A stretch of 64,000 nucleotides of DNA, from assembly GCA_963792655.1 (NCBI GenBank), contig CAWBWU010000003.1, forward strand, positions 1-64,000, written 5' to 3'. Position 1 is the first letter of the stretch; each line of letters opens with the position of its first letter. The notes beneath the pieces were generated by a model. The model was not told the DNA's origin, ran no database searches, and saw only the letters and a program-made list of their open reading frames with translations. This document shows positions 10,367-18,205 of the stretch, piece by piece. Made by a program: the position numbers and the translations under genes. This DNA comes from DOZZ01 sp963792655 (lineage in GTDB: Bacteria > Acidobacteriota > Terriglobia > Bryobacterales > Bryobacteraceae).

Positions 10367-11160
10367 TGCTGACCGAGGTAGGAGCGTATCGCCTGGATGG
10401 TCTCATCCGGCGCACTCAGATGCGGGCAATGTCCGCAAGCACGTAAATTGACCAATGTGCTTCCAGGAAGCTCTTGATGGACGAATTTCCCCACGGTGTC
10501 GGGCGCGATGCTGTCGTCGGAACACTGGAGGACGAGAGAGGGAACAGTCACCTTCCGAAGGTCGGAGCGGTTGTCCGATAAAAATGTGACCCGCGCGAAG
10601 TGCTTAGCGATTTCAGGGTCCGTCCGGCAGAAACTTTCGGCCAGCTCCGACGACAACTCCGGCCGGTCTTGATTCTTCATGATGACCGGCGCCATCGTCC
10701 TGGACCATCCGATATGGTTGTCATCAAGAGTTTGCAGCAGGGCGTCGATATCACTCCGGTTTAGCCCGCCTACGTACTCACCTTCGTTGATGTAACAAGG
10801 CGACGGGCCGACCAGGACTAGCTGCTCGAACGCGTTCGGTCGCTTGATCGCGGCAAGAACTCCAATCATGGCGCTTACCGAGTGGCCTACAAAGATCACG
10901 GGTGCTCCATCGACCGCGTCAATAACATCCAGAACGTCATCTGCATACCCCTGCAGGGTTCCGTATTTTTCCCGGCTGTACTGCGCTATATCGGACTTGC
11001 CCGCACCTACATGGTCGAAGAGGACGACTCGGAAGTCGCGCTGAAAAGCCGGTACCACGTACCGCCACATAATCTGGTCGCAACCGTAGCCGTGAGCCAG
11101 CAGCATAGTTCTGCTTCCGCTACCGGTAATAGTGATGTTGTTCCGATCGAAAATTGACAC
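10363..11160 (-). CDS. RsbQ/KAI2-like alpha/beta hydrolase
   Basis: About 265 residues from GTG 11160, which gives the family-typical start SIFDRNNITITGSG; an upstream in-frame start at 11244 would add 28 residues without family support. The oxyanion region LLAHGYGCDQIMWRYV, the nucleophile elbow VGHSVSAMIG (Ser), the acid in LQCSDDSIAP and the His in ACGHCPHLSAP form the catalytic triad. This is the RsbQ/D14/KAI2 subfamily. In Bacillus subtilis, RsbQ works with the PAS-domain phosphatase RsbP to sense energy stress. Here the gene overlaps a PAS-domain kinase by four bases, so it probably supplies or senses a small ligand for that kinase. Confidence 0.85.
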   Translation of the reverse strand: MSIFDRNNITITGSGSRTMLLAHGYGCDQIMWRYVVPAFQRDFRVVLFDHVGAGKSDIAQYSREKYGTLQGYADDVLDVIDAVDGAPVIFVGHSVSAMIGVLAAIKRPNAFEQLVLVGPSPCYINEGEYVGGLNRSDIDALLQTLDDNHIGWSRTMAPVIMKNQDRPELSSELAESFCRTDPEIAKHFARVTFLSDNRSDLRKVTVPSLVLQCSDDSIAPDTVGKFVHQELPGSTLVNLRACGHCPHLSAPDETIQAIRSYLGQH

Positions 11161-11331
11161 GAAAAAAGCAGTACCGCTTGACCTAATCAGTATGACACTT
11201 CGCTGGTTTGAGGCAACGCGCTGGCAAACATCGCGAAGCGGCACTCAGGGACTTGTTCCTTCTGGCGCGCCGAATTACCTATCCGAAGAACTGCGACTTT
11301 GATCGGTGCGCTATTCTCGACATACCTTTCC

Positions 11332-12027
11332 ATGCCTTTGACACGCCATACAGAGCGGCACTTCACGTCGGGTGAACTCGTGCGGGACATCGTTATCGGG
11401 ATGTCCGACGGGCTGACGGTGCCGTTTGCGTTGGCTGCTGGGCTGTCGGGCGCAGCTGGTTCCACACACATCGTGGTCACTGCGGGCCTTGCTGAGATTG
11501 TGGCTGGATCAATTGCAATGGGCCTCGGCGGTTATCTTGCAGCGCGAGGCGATGCAGATCATTACGGGGCAGAGCGATTGCGTGAAGAGCGCGAAGTGCA
11601 GGAATCTCCGGAGCAGGAGAAGCAGGAAGTGGCAAAAGTCTTCTCGGGCTTCGGGCTGACAGCGGAGCACACGACGATGATCACAGAGGCACTCAGCCAG
11701 AATCCAAAAGCGTGGATCGACTTTATGATCCGCTTTGAATTGGGACTTGAAGAACCAACACCCGGCCGCGCTCTGCGGAGCGCTGGTACGATCGCGCTTT
11801 CCTACGTAGTGGGCGGCTTCATTCCGCTTGCGCCCTATATGTTTGCGGGAAACGCGGCGAATGCGCTCAAGCTGTCGGTTGTCGTCACTCTGCTGGCGTT
11901 GGCAGTGTTCGGTTATCTCAAGGGCGGCGCGACGGGAGCTCCTCCTCTCCGCAGCGCGGGCCAGACACTGTTGATTGGGGGTCTGGCAGCAGGCGCCGCG
12001 TTCGCTATAGCCAAAGCCATTTCGTAG
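11332..12027 (+). CDS. VIT1/CCC1-family iron/manganese transporter
   Basis: About 231 residues from ATG 11332 (MPLTRHTERHF); an upstream start at 11299 would add 11 residues. The first helix contains GMSDGLTVPFALAAGLSGA, the signature of the vacuolar-iron-transporter family. A second helix pair (AGLAEIVAGSIAMGLGGYLAAR) follows, then a polar charged loop of about 75 residues (EREVQESPEQEKQEV) like the metal-binding helical domain of VIT1, and three more C-terminal helices. Predicted to move Fe(II) or Mn(II) out of the cytoplasm. Divergent from the hydrolase/kinase pair. Confidence 0.85.
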   Translation: MPLTRHTERHFTSGELVRDIVIGMSDGLTVPFALAAGLSGAAGSTHIVVTAGLAEIVAGSIAMGLGGYLAARGDADHYGAERLREEREVQESPEQEKQEVAKVFSGFGLTAEHTTMITEALSQNPKAWIDFMIRFELGLEEPTPGRALRSAGTIALSYVVGGFIPLAPYMFAGNAANALKLSVVVTLLALAVFGYLKGGATGAPPLRSAGQTLLIGGLAAGAAFAIAKAIS

Positions 12028-12068
12028 ACGCGAGTAGTCGGCAATAAGCGCTCAGTGACACGGAACGG

Positions 12069-12080
12069 TATAATTCCGCG
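12069..12080 (+). promoter_or_regulatory. -10 box placed for a leaderless transcript
   Basis: A perfect TATAAT at 12069-12074 lies six bases before the ATG at 12081, so the expected transcript start coincides with the start codon. No good -35 box is present at the usual distance (TGACA at 12055-12059 is too close). Supports a leaderless mRNA for the following tiny gene. Confidence 0.35.
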
Positions 12081-12161
12081 ATGGACTGGGCGTACTGGAT
12101 TGCAATCGTTCTTGCTCTTGCTGTAGCGCTTGGAGCGCTCAACCGCAAGCAGAAGCGTTAG
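12081..12161 (+). CDS. 26-residue single-span membrane peptide
   Basis: ATG 12081 to TAG 12159-12161 encodes MDWAYWIAIVLALAVALG and then ALNRKQKR: one hydrophobic helix followed by a strongly basic tail, which predicts an N-out, C-in single-span peptide. There is no ribosome site, but a TATAAT lies six bases upstream, which fits leaderless expression. The compositional pattern is too clean for random DNA, but no family is recognised. A comparable tiny membrane gene lies at 61506. Confidence 0.45.
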   Translation: MDWAYWIAIVLALAVALGALNRKQKR

Positions 12162-12419
12162 CACGCCGGGGCACAGCCACTTTCTGCGAAGAAAGGGCGA
12201 TCCGAATGATGATGCGGAAATATGCAGTCCGCCGAAATCTCCACCGGATTCCTACTGTTTACCTTGAGCGTCACGACGGCAGCCACTCAATCGTTGGTAG
12301 TTGAACACAGTGGTAGTTGTTCGTGGTCCATGTTTTCGGAAAATGCCCAATGCACCATATGCGACGGTTTCCTAAGAGGTTCTGGACGAAGCAGGCCGTC
12401 CACTCACGAAGTCTAGAGT

Positions 12420-12762
12420 TCACGTCGGCATCTCCTGAACTCTGGCCAAACAAATCTTTGGCTGCGAAGGGCTTGGGAACATGCCGAAACCGGGCTCCCC
12501 AGCCCAATCCTGAATTACTTTCTCGTCCGGCAGACCGCTCACGATAAAAATCGGCAGGTCTGGAAATTCCTTCTTAACCTGCACGCATGAAGTCGTGCGC
12601 TGCAATTCCTCTCAGGAAGACGTTGGTCAAAAGTAAGTCGGGAGGCATTGACCGAATCAGGTCCAAAGCTTCTTGGAATTCAGGCTCTCTGCCGTTTCGA
12701 ATCGCGGGTAGTCCGTCGCGCTTGCTTTTATAGTCGGAAAGAATCCTGAGCCGCTGATTCAC
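12420..12762 (-). pseudogene. Response-regulator receiver domain, frameshifted and degenerate
   Basis: Two frames together give a CheY-like domain: RSMPPDLLLTNVFLRG (phosphoacceptor strand, with N where D is expected), then after a frameshift near 12590 VKKEFPDLPIFIVSGLPDEKVI, and after a second one near 12480 HVPKPFAAKDLF with the conserved lysine. The N-terminal acidic pair region is missing. A dead regulator; it probably belonged with a sensor kinase once present here. Confidence 0.65.
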
Positions 12763-12819
12763 TGCGAATTCGGCAGCATCCTCACGTGTTCACATCTGCT
12801 GGCATAAAATGAACGCTCA

Positions 12820-14448
12820 ATGACCGAGTTCTCCGGATCTTACGACGCCAGCGTTCAAACCGTGCAACGCGTTTTTCAGTGGTGGCTGGACACACACTTC
12901 TATACACAAACGTTGGTGCCAACGTTTCTGCCGCATACCTCCGCTCTCAACCCAACCCTGCGCGATCTCTACTTAAATACGCCCAAGGTCACTTTTCTCG
13001 GATCAAATGGCGGGTTCTCAAATCTTGTGCAACTCGATATTCCATTTATCTCCGCCCTGACCGTGAACGACCCAAATGTTCACGGCACAGTGACACTCAC
13101 GATGCCGGTGATCGAACTTAATGGCAACGTTGGTTTCGACCCATTTCTGATTAACGGGGGCGTCACCGTCGCTGCTAGCTCCGCAACAAGCGCGTCCGTC
13201 CAGGCTGGGGTCATCATCGCGCTCCAAGAAGCATTCTTTGATAGCTCCCTAAATTCGAAACCACTCCTTCCGAATAGCCCGGCGGCCTTCGGCTTCGCGG
13301 TCAATCCCGGCGTGCTGCATGTTTTTGCGTCGGCCGATAAGGGGTTACACGGCGACCCACCAAATCCGCCTGACGATCTGGACAACAGCAATTTCAGTTG
13401 GGACTTCGAAATTCAGATCGACGCAGCGGCCGTGCTGAACACTTTTAACGCGAAAGTGGCTCCTCGACTTGCGCAACCCCTCGTGACCATCAAAGGAAAG
13501 AATATCAATCTCGAATCACTCACATTGGTGATCAACGAAGGGTCGATGAACATCAGCGGCGCTGTTACAGGCGCAGTATCCTTCTCACAAGACATCGGAC
13601 TCTGGATCGATTCGGCGACCGGTAACCTTGGGGTCACGCCCCTTGGCGCTGTTGAAGTCTCCGATCCGATTCTGTCGGATGTTGTAAACCTCTTCGCCGG
13701 TCCTCTCGCCCCAATCGTCAACGATGCCATTATTGATTCTCTTACACTCACAATCCGGAATGCCTTGCCCACAATCCTGCCTGGGCCTGCGCTGAAGCTG
13801 TTTGGGTTAGTGCTGCTCCCATCTCCTGACGTCATGATTCACCCCGACCGCCTGCAAGTGATAGGCACCATCGACGGGGCACCTCGACAGCACCCCGTCG
13901 TGCCTACCTTCAAGAATCCCAAGCTGCCGAGACTCTGCGTGGATGAACGCACACGCGTATTCCACGCCCTTCCCTGCTATTGGGGAGACGCGGTTTCAGC
14001 CCGCTGGGGGAACTTCGATGTGGAGCATGACGCCACAACAATTGCCAATCTGAAGGCCGGCGGGTTCAATGGTTGCTATTTGTGCTTGCCCAAGTTCCAC
14101 AAGAAGAACCCGGGCACCCTCACGACTTACTTCCGCGTCCTGAATGCGCAGGGGTTCGTAAGTGGAAAGTGGTCCGTTGACGCAACGCTCCTCTCTGCCG
14201 CTAAGCCCGTCGAGTCCGGCGACAGTGCAGTATCCGTTGATCACGAATTCGCCAGTTTGCCTGATTCATCGGGCGCCATCATCGTGCATGCAACTGAGCC
14301 GAGTCTCGCGGCCGGCGAATGGCGTTTTGTTATCTCGTCCAGCCTTGACCCTAGCTGGACGGTCACAGTGACACAGTCACTCGATGCCTGGGACCCGCTT
14401 ACGTTGTACCTAACCCTCGGCTCTCCAGATGCAGTTACGCCCTATTAG
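12820..14448 (+). CDS. Large protein with two lipid-binding-like beta-rich repeats, function unknown
   Basis: 542 residues, no signal peptide at the chosen ATG 12820. Residues 1 to about 350 alternate hydrophobic strands with long helices (LNTFNAKVAPRLAQPLVTI, LFAGPLAPIVNDAIIDSL) and recall TULIP-type (BPI/LBP-like) lipid-binding proteins. A compact segment at about 370-430 holds cysteines in LCVDERTRVFHALPCYWGD and GGFNGCYLCLPKFHKK and may be a separate domain. The last 110 residues look like a beta sandwich. It has no obvious operon partner. The TULIP suggestion is inference from pattern only; a structure search would decide. Confidence 0.7.
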   Translation: MTEFSGSYDASVQTVQRVFQWWLDTHFYTQTLVPTFLPHTSALNPTLRDLYLNTPKVTFLGSNGGFSNLVQLDIPFISALTVNDPNVHGTVTLTMPVIELNGNVGFDPFLINGGVTVAASSATSASVQAGVIIALQEAFFDSSLNSKPLLPNSPAAFGFAVNPGVLHVFASADKGLHGDPPNPPDDLDNSNFSWDFEIQIDAAAVLNTFNAKVAPRLAQPLVTIKGKNINLESLTLVINEGSMNISGAVTGAVSFSQDIGLWIDSATGNLGVTPLGAVEVSDPILSDVVNLFAGPLAPIVNDAIIDSLTLTIRNALPTILPGPALKLFGLVLLPSPDVMIHPDRLQVIGTIDGAPRQHPVVPTFKNPKLPRLCVDERTRVFHALPCYWGDAVSARWGNFDVEHDATTIANLKAGGFNGCYLCLPKFHKKNPGTLTTYFRVLNAQGFVSGKWSVDATLLSAAKPVESGDSAVSVDHEFASLPDSSGAIIVHATEPSLAAGEWRFVISSSLDPSWTVTVTQSLDAWDPLTLYLTLGSPDAVTPY

Positions 14449-14850
14449 GAAATTAGATTGGGAACGCGTGAGCATGGTTATAAGTCAAAAAAACAGAATG
14501 CGGCAACGCGAGTTTCAAAGGCCTCCGACTCTTCTCCCACGACGAGCTCGAAGCCCAAGTATGTTTATCACTGCACGCGTTGAAAATACCAACTTGCGTT
14601 TGGCATCTACCCCGCTATACATTCGGTTCAAGGTGTGGCAGTTTCTTGTTCCAGCAAGATCGCCAGGCCGGGATGGCCGGCAGAACAAAGTTACGGGGTT
14701 GCTCTGCCGTGCCGGACCCTATGCCCGGACCCTACGCCCGGATTCTCCGGCCGCCCTCTGCCTAACCAACGTTAGGAGAGTGACCGCCCGTTATGCCCGG
14801 CCCACCGGCCTAGCGCTGGCGTAAGCGGAAGTCTCAACCCCGCTAATGGC
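14449..14850. other. Gene-free stretch
   Basis: No gene supported. There is a short internal direct repeat (CCCGGACCCTA / CCCGGATTCTC near 14725-14750) with GC-rich flanks. No terminator with a clear T run is seen. Confidence 0.4.
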
Positions 14851-15039
14851 TTAACGTTCTAGATCAAAAGTGCCCTTGATCACCGCCTGACGCATGGCAT
14901 CCACATAAGCGTCGCTTGCCAGTGAGCGATCCATGCAGGGATGGCATACAAGCAGGTGCTCCTCTAGCGGGGCCAGTTCGGCCGCATCCGTCACCATGCC
15001 TTGGTAGTACCGCTCAAGATCGTGATCTGAGATGTGCAT
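14851..15039 (-). CDS. Small zinc-finger-like (anti-sigma-type) protein, MHISDHDL family
   Basis: 62 residues starting MHISDHDLERYYQGMV, then ELAPLEEHLLVCHPC with a C-x2-C preceded by a His-rich N-terminus. This resembles the zf-HC2 helix-turn metal site of ZAS anti-sigma factors, but no membrane span or effector domain follows. Seems intact. It lies directly downstream of the broken MICKERAD-type gene, the same order as in the inverted second copy on the plus strand, so the two form a conserved cassette. Function unknown. Confidence 0.6.
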   Translation of the reverse strand: MHISDHDLERYYQGMVTDAAELAPLEEHLLVCHPCMDRSLASDAYVDAMRQAVIKGTFDLER

Positions 15040-15044
15040 TGGAT

Positions 15045-15271
15045 TTAAGCGAATTTGTTGGGGCGGCAGCCGTGCTGCCTGTTATGCGCGAGCATCAGAG
15101 CACGCGTGAACTCCGCTCTGATTCGCTTCTGCTCGATGTCGTGTTGCAAATCTCTGTCAGCAACAGCAGAAGTGGTCCCGATGTTCTTTGCCAATTTACC
15201 AGCTGCGCTGGCGTATCCAGGGTCGCGACCTCCATTGCGGCGATGAGGTCTGCGCGCTCTTTGCAAATCAT
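15045..15271 (-). pseudogene. MICKERAD-type small helical protein, frameshifted copy
   Basis: From ATG 15271 the frame reads MICKERADLIAAMEVAT, then shifts by one base near 15225 into SAAGKLAKNIGTTSAV and RAEFTRALMLAHNRQHGC. Read together it matches the intact plus-strand copy at 15578-15835 along its length. These short all-helical proteins appear as multicopy families in Solibacter-like genomes (general knowledge, not checked). Function unknown. Confidence 0.6.
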
Positions 15272-15577
15272 TAGCGCGTTCTGAGGGTTACAACGGTGGA
15301 CCATATCAAATGTTGAGGAAGGTTGCAATCTGTTTGTGTGTGAACTACTACTAATCAGGAAATACCCAAATGGGAACAGCACGGGTCTGTCACAACCCAA
15401 ATTCTAGAAGGTTGGATCAGCCAAGCTATATCTATGCAGAGTTCTCCTGACTAGACTCTTGCCTCTGCGCGGTCCACCGCACTCGCGACGCTAAGGCTAG
15501 AACTGGATGTTGTGAAAGGCCGCTGCGTTTCATAGCACGTTTTGTGTTGTGTTACAGTTTCCCGGCGGTACCATGCA

Positions 15578-15835
15578 ATGTTTTGCAAAGAGCGCGCAGA
15601 CCTCATTGCCGAGATGGCGGTTGCGGCCAGCAGATATGCCCGGGCAGCGTGTAAGCTGGCTAATAACATCGGCACATCTGCGACCGATTACGACGCCTTG
15701 CAATCCGATATCAAGGAGAAGCGCTTGTTCGCTGAGCACGCCCGGGCGACAATGCTTGCGCATGCCCGGCAACACCGCTGTCGTGCGAACAGATTTCCCA
15801 GAGCGCGTTTTGCGGACACAAATGCACATCTCTGA
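15578..15835 (+). CDS. MICKERAD-type small helical protein
   Basis: About 85 residues starting MFCKERADLIAEMAVAA, with predicted helices through KLANNIGTSATDYDALQSD and EHARATMLAHARQHRC. Homologous to the frameshifted minus-strand gene at 15045-15271. Its 3' end overlaps the start of the truncated MHISDHDL gene at 15822, as expected for a coupled pair. No known domain. Confidence 0.55.
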   Translation: MFCKERADLIAEMAVAASRYARAACKLANNIGTSATDYDALQSDIKEKRLFAEHARATMLAHARQHRCRANRFPRARFADTNAHL

Positions 15836-15869
15836 TCACGATCTCGACCGGTACTACCTGGGGATAGTG
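15822..15869 (+). pseudogene. MHISDHDL-family gene cut by IS3 insertion
   Basis: ATG 15822 opens MHISDHDLDRYYLGIV, almost identical to the intact gene at 14851-15039. The frame then enters the left end of the IS3 element (TGGAGTGCACCCC from 15870). Only 16 native codons remain. The missing 3' part is not found at the right end of the element. Confidence 0.7.
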
Positions 15870-15937
15870 TGGAGTGCACCCCAGAACTGAGACACAGAAA
15901 ATAGAGACACTTTTCATTGAACGGAAAGAGGTCGAAT

Positions 15938-16324
15938 GTGGCTCAGAAGAATCGTGTCTTCAGCGCAGAGTTCAAGCAGAGTGTTGCGCAGCGCGTCTTG
16001 GGAGGCGAGAGTGTCAGTACTTTGCACCACGAGTTCAAGATCAAACGCAGCATCCTGTACCGTTGGCGGGATGCGTACCACAAAGAAGGCGCGGCGGGGT
16101 TGCAGCGGCAGGTTGGCCGGCCTCCCGGCATACCCAATCCGCCGCGGCCGGCGGTGAGTGCGGAGGATGCCGCCGCCCGGCGCATTCGCGAACTGGAGCA
16201 GAAGATCGGCCAGCAGGCCATGGACATCGATTTTTTGCGAAGAGCCTTCAAGCGTGTAAAGGAATCGCGCCGCAACAACACCGAGGGTGGCGCGACAGCA
16301 TCTACACCGAGATCCGGAGCATGA
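15938..16324 (+). CDS. IS3 OrfA, helix-turn-helix protein
   Basis: From GTG 15938 (AAAGAGG about eight bases upstream) the product begins VAQKNRVFSAEFKQSVAQRV and has the HTH_Tnp_1 pattern (TLHHEFKIKRSILYRWRDAY), then a leucine-zipper-like stretch (IRELEQKIGQQAMDIDFLRR) for multimer formation. It binds the IS ends. Its TGA stop overlaps the OrfB ATG (ATGA at 16321-16324). A T6G run at about 16231 could also allow minus-one frameshifting, since the OrfB frame is open far upstream. Confidence 0.85.
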   Translation: MAQKNRVFSAEFKQSVAQRVLGGESVSTLHHEFKIKRSILYRWRDAYHKEGAAGLQRQVGRPPGIPNPPRPAVSAEDAAARRIRELEQKIGQQAMDIDFLRRAFKRVKESRRNNTEGGATASTPRSGA

Positions 16325-17163
16325 TGCAGCTTGAGGGCTTCCGGGCAGAGCATGCCTGCGAGGTCGCCCGCGTCAGCCGGGCTGGTTTCTACCGTCACTA
16401 CGAAGAGCATGAACCGCGCCAGGCGGACATCGAGCTGCGCGATGCGATTCAAAAGATCGCGCTGACCAATCGGTATTACGGATACCGGCGCGTCACGGCG
16501 GAGTTGCAGCACCAAGGTACAGCGGTAAATCATAAGCGCGTGCTGCGGCTGATGCGCATGGATAACTTACTTGCAATCCGGAAACGCCGGTTTGTGTTCA
16601 CGACGGATTCCAGCCACACTTATGCAATCTACCCCAACTTAGCCGCGCACTTGACCCTGACCGGCATCAACCAGCTGTGGGTGGCGGATATCACTTATGT
16701 GCGGCTTCGGGAAAGTTTTCTTTACTTAGCGATCATACTGGATGCTTTCTCGCGGCGTGTGGTCGGTTGGGAGTTAAGTGAAGACCTCCGCGCCGAACTA
16801 GCCTTGCGCGCGCTTGACCGGGCCTTAGCTGACCGCCAGATCCAGGCTGGGATCGTGCATCACTCCGATCGCGGCGTGCAGTACTGCTGCGCGGAGTATG
16901 TGGACAAGCTACAAGCACATCAGTTTGTGATTAGCATGAGCCGCACCGGCAACCCTTACGACAATGCCAAAGCGGAATCGTTCATGAAGACGATCAAGAC
17001 CGAGGAGGTGTACCTTCAGCAGTATCGTGATCAGGAAGAAGCGCGCGGTTCCATGAAACGTTTCATCGAAGAAGTGTATAACCGCAAACGGCTCCACTCG
17101 GCGCTCGGATACCGTTCGCCGGATCACTTCGAGCAGCAACAAGAGCGAGGAAGCGGCCGATGA
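16321..17163 (+). CDS. IS3 OrfB, DDE transposase
   Basis: 280 residues. HTH_21 region (RYYGYRRVTAELQHQG), then the RNase H-fold integrase core: first D in LWVADITYVRL, second D in IVHHSDRGVQYC, and E in YDNAKAESFMKTIKTE, about 35 residues after the second D. The C-terminus RLHSALGYRSPDHFE is typical. Full length, all catalytic residues present, so the element may still be active. The frame is open back to 15874, which would permit an OrfAB fusion by frameshifting. Confidence 0.9.
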   Translation: MMQLEGFRAEHACEVARVSRAGFYRHYEEHEPRQADIELRDAIQKIALTNRYYGYRRVTAELQHQGTAVNHKRVLRLMRMDNLLAIRKRRFVFTTDSSHTYAIYPNLAAHLTLTGINQLWVADITYVRLRESFLYLAIILDAFSRRVVGWELSEDLRAELALRALDRALADRQIQAGIVHHSDRGVQYCCAEYVDKLQAHQFVISMSRTGNPYDNAKAESFMKTIKTEEVYLQQYRDQEEARGSMKRFIEEVYNRKRLHSALGYRSPDHFEQQQERGSGR

Positions 17164-17472
17164 GTTTATTCAGGCATGCGGGAATCTATCGCTCCGATGC
17201 ACATCGCAAAACCCGAGGCGGGGCGCCGCCTCCCGTTGGCCGGCCCCCGGCCCCAGTTCAAGAACGCGACGGGAGGAGTTACGCGTTCTGCTCATCGTCC
17301 GCGATGAGTTCCCGGGCTGGCTATTCCTCAGCGGGTTGCTCTCCAGCAGAGCCCGCCTCCGCTTCACCAACCGGCTCCAGTATGCGTGAGAGTCTTATCC
17401 GGAGCAATCACTTTACAGCGAATGGTAGTCTGTCTCTGATTTCCGTGTCTCAGCAGAGGGGTGCACTGCAGT

Positions 17473-17697
17473 GATCGCCATGTCGGATTGGCGTCAGTGC
17501 TGGACACCCGACGAGTGGCGGGCCGTGTTGAGGGATGGAGCGGAAGAGAGCGCGGCCATCGCGCGGCCACGTACGGTGGCCGTCCGCTTGGCTCGCCCGA
17601 CTTCGTGGCGCGCCTGGAAAAGCATCTGAACCGCCCGCTCCAGCGGGGTACACCGGGTAGACCGAAGAAAGCCACGCCGCTGGCGACGAATATGTGA
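17473..17697 (+). pseudogene. REP-associated transposase C-terminal fragment, frameshifted
   Basis: One frame reads DWRQCWTPDEWRAVLRDG, close to the DEWRQAYTTDEWRTVLEGD stretch of the intact transposase at 19121-19810. After a frameshift near 17560 another frame gives GRPLGSPDFVARLEKHLNR and PGRPKKA, the usual end of long REP-associated tyrosine transposases. The N-terminal catalytic part is missing; the IS3 right end abuts it. Confidence 0.6.
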
Positions 17698-18194
17698 ATC
17701 TGATATTGGTCCGTCTGTCCCGGAATGCCCGGAATGCCCAAACGGGCTCGCAATTAGGTACGGAATCGGGGGATCTGCTAGAAGGTGAGGCAGGGTACGT
17801 GGGAACCGCTGGCGCGATCGGATTGGGCGGTGTGGGGGGCGTTTTAATTGACTCCGCCGGAGTGTTAGCTTGTGCTACAAATCCAGTTTGCGCCGTGTTG
17901 GCTATAGGTGCGATCGGGCTCGGCGGGATTGCGATATGGAAGATTAATGAGGGGACCACAACGGTAACCTCTAGTACCGGTACATCAACACAATGGCCAC
18001 CGTGTATTCCTCCGGTCGGCAGCATTGGGTATAGCCTTGATCGGGTACCACCAGGTCGGCCGCATTTTCCCTTTCCCGGCCATCACGTTCACCTGTTCCA
18101 GCGCGTTCAAGATCCTCGAAATGGTATATGTTCCTGGAAGAAATTGGGTGTATTCGATCCACCGCCTCCGCCAGGTGCATATCCAATTCCCTAG
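17694..18194 (+). CDS. Possible polymorphic-toxin C-terminal module
   Basis: About 166 residues if started at GTG 17694, where it overlaps the transposase stop; the true 5' part may have been lost. A glycine-rich hydrophobic region (AGAIGLGGVGGVLIDSAGVL, then CAVLAIGAIGLGGIAIW) is followed by a compact polar end: HFPFPGHHVHLFQRVQDPRN and GICSWKKLGVFDPPPPP. The last part, with its GxHxHxxQ and C-x-W pattern, recalls short toxin tips at the C-terminus of Rhs-type proteins. The following gene has its ribosome site on this gene's stop codon, as toxin/immunity pairs often do. No biochemical family is recognised; this is inference. Confidence 0.4.
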   Translation: MNLILVRLSRNARNAQTGSQLGTESGDLLEGEAGYVGTAGAIGLGGVGGVLIDSAGVLACATNPVCAVLAIGAIGLGGIAIWKINEGTTTVTSSTGTSTQWPPCIPPVGSIGYSLDRVPPGRPHFPFPGHHVHLFQRVQDPRNGICSWKKLGVFDPPPPPGAYPIP

Positions 18195-18205
18195 GGCTAA
18201 TACGA

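Larger units (their letters stand above)
15870..17470 (+). mobile_element. IS3-family insertion sequence
   Basis: Left end TGGAGTGCACCCCAGAACTG (15870 on) and right end, read as reverse complement, TGCAGTGCACCCCTCTGCTG (up to 17470) form imperfect terminal inverted repeats continuing to GAGACAC. Two overlapping ORFs, a HTH OrfA and a DDE OrfB, lie between. The flanks carry a 3-base direct repeat GTG (15867-15869 and 17471-17473), a normal target duplication size for IS3. Left flank is the MHISDHDL gene and right flank is a transposase fragment, so either the repeat is chance or the site was rearranged after insertion. About 300 noncoding bases after OrfB are longer than usual. Confidence 0.8.
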
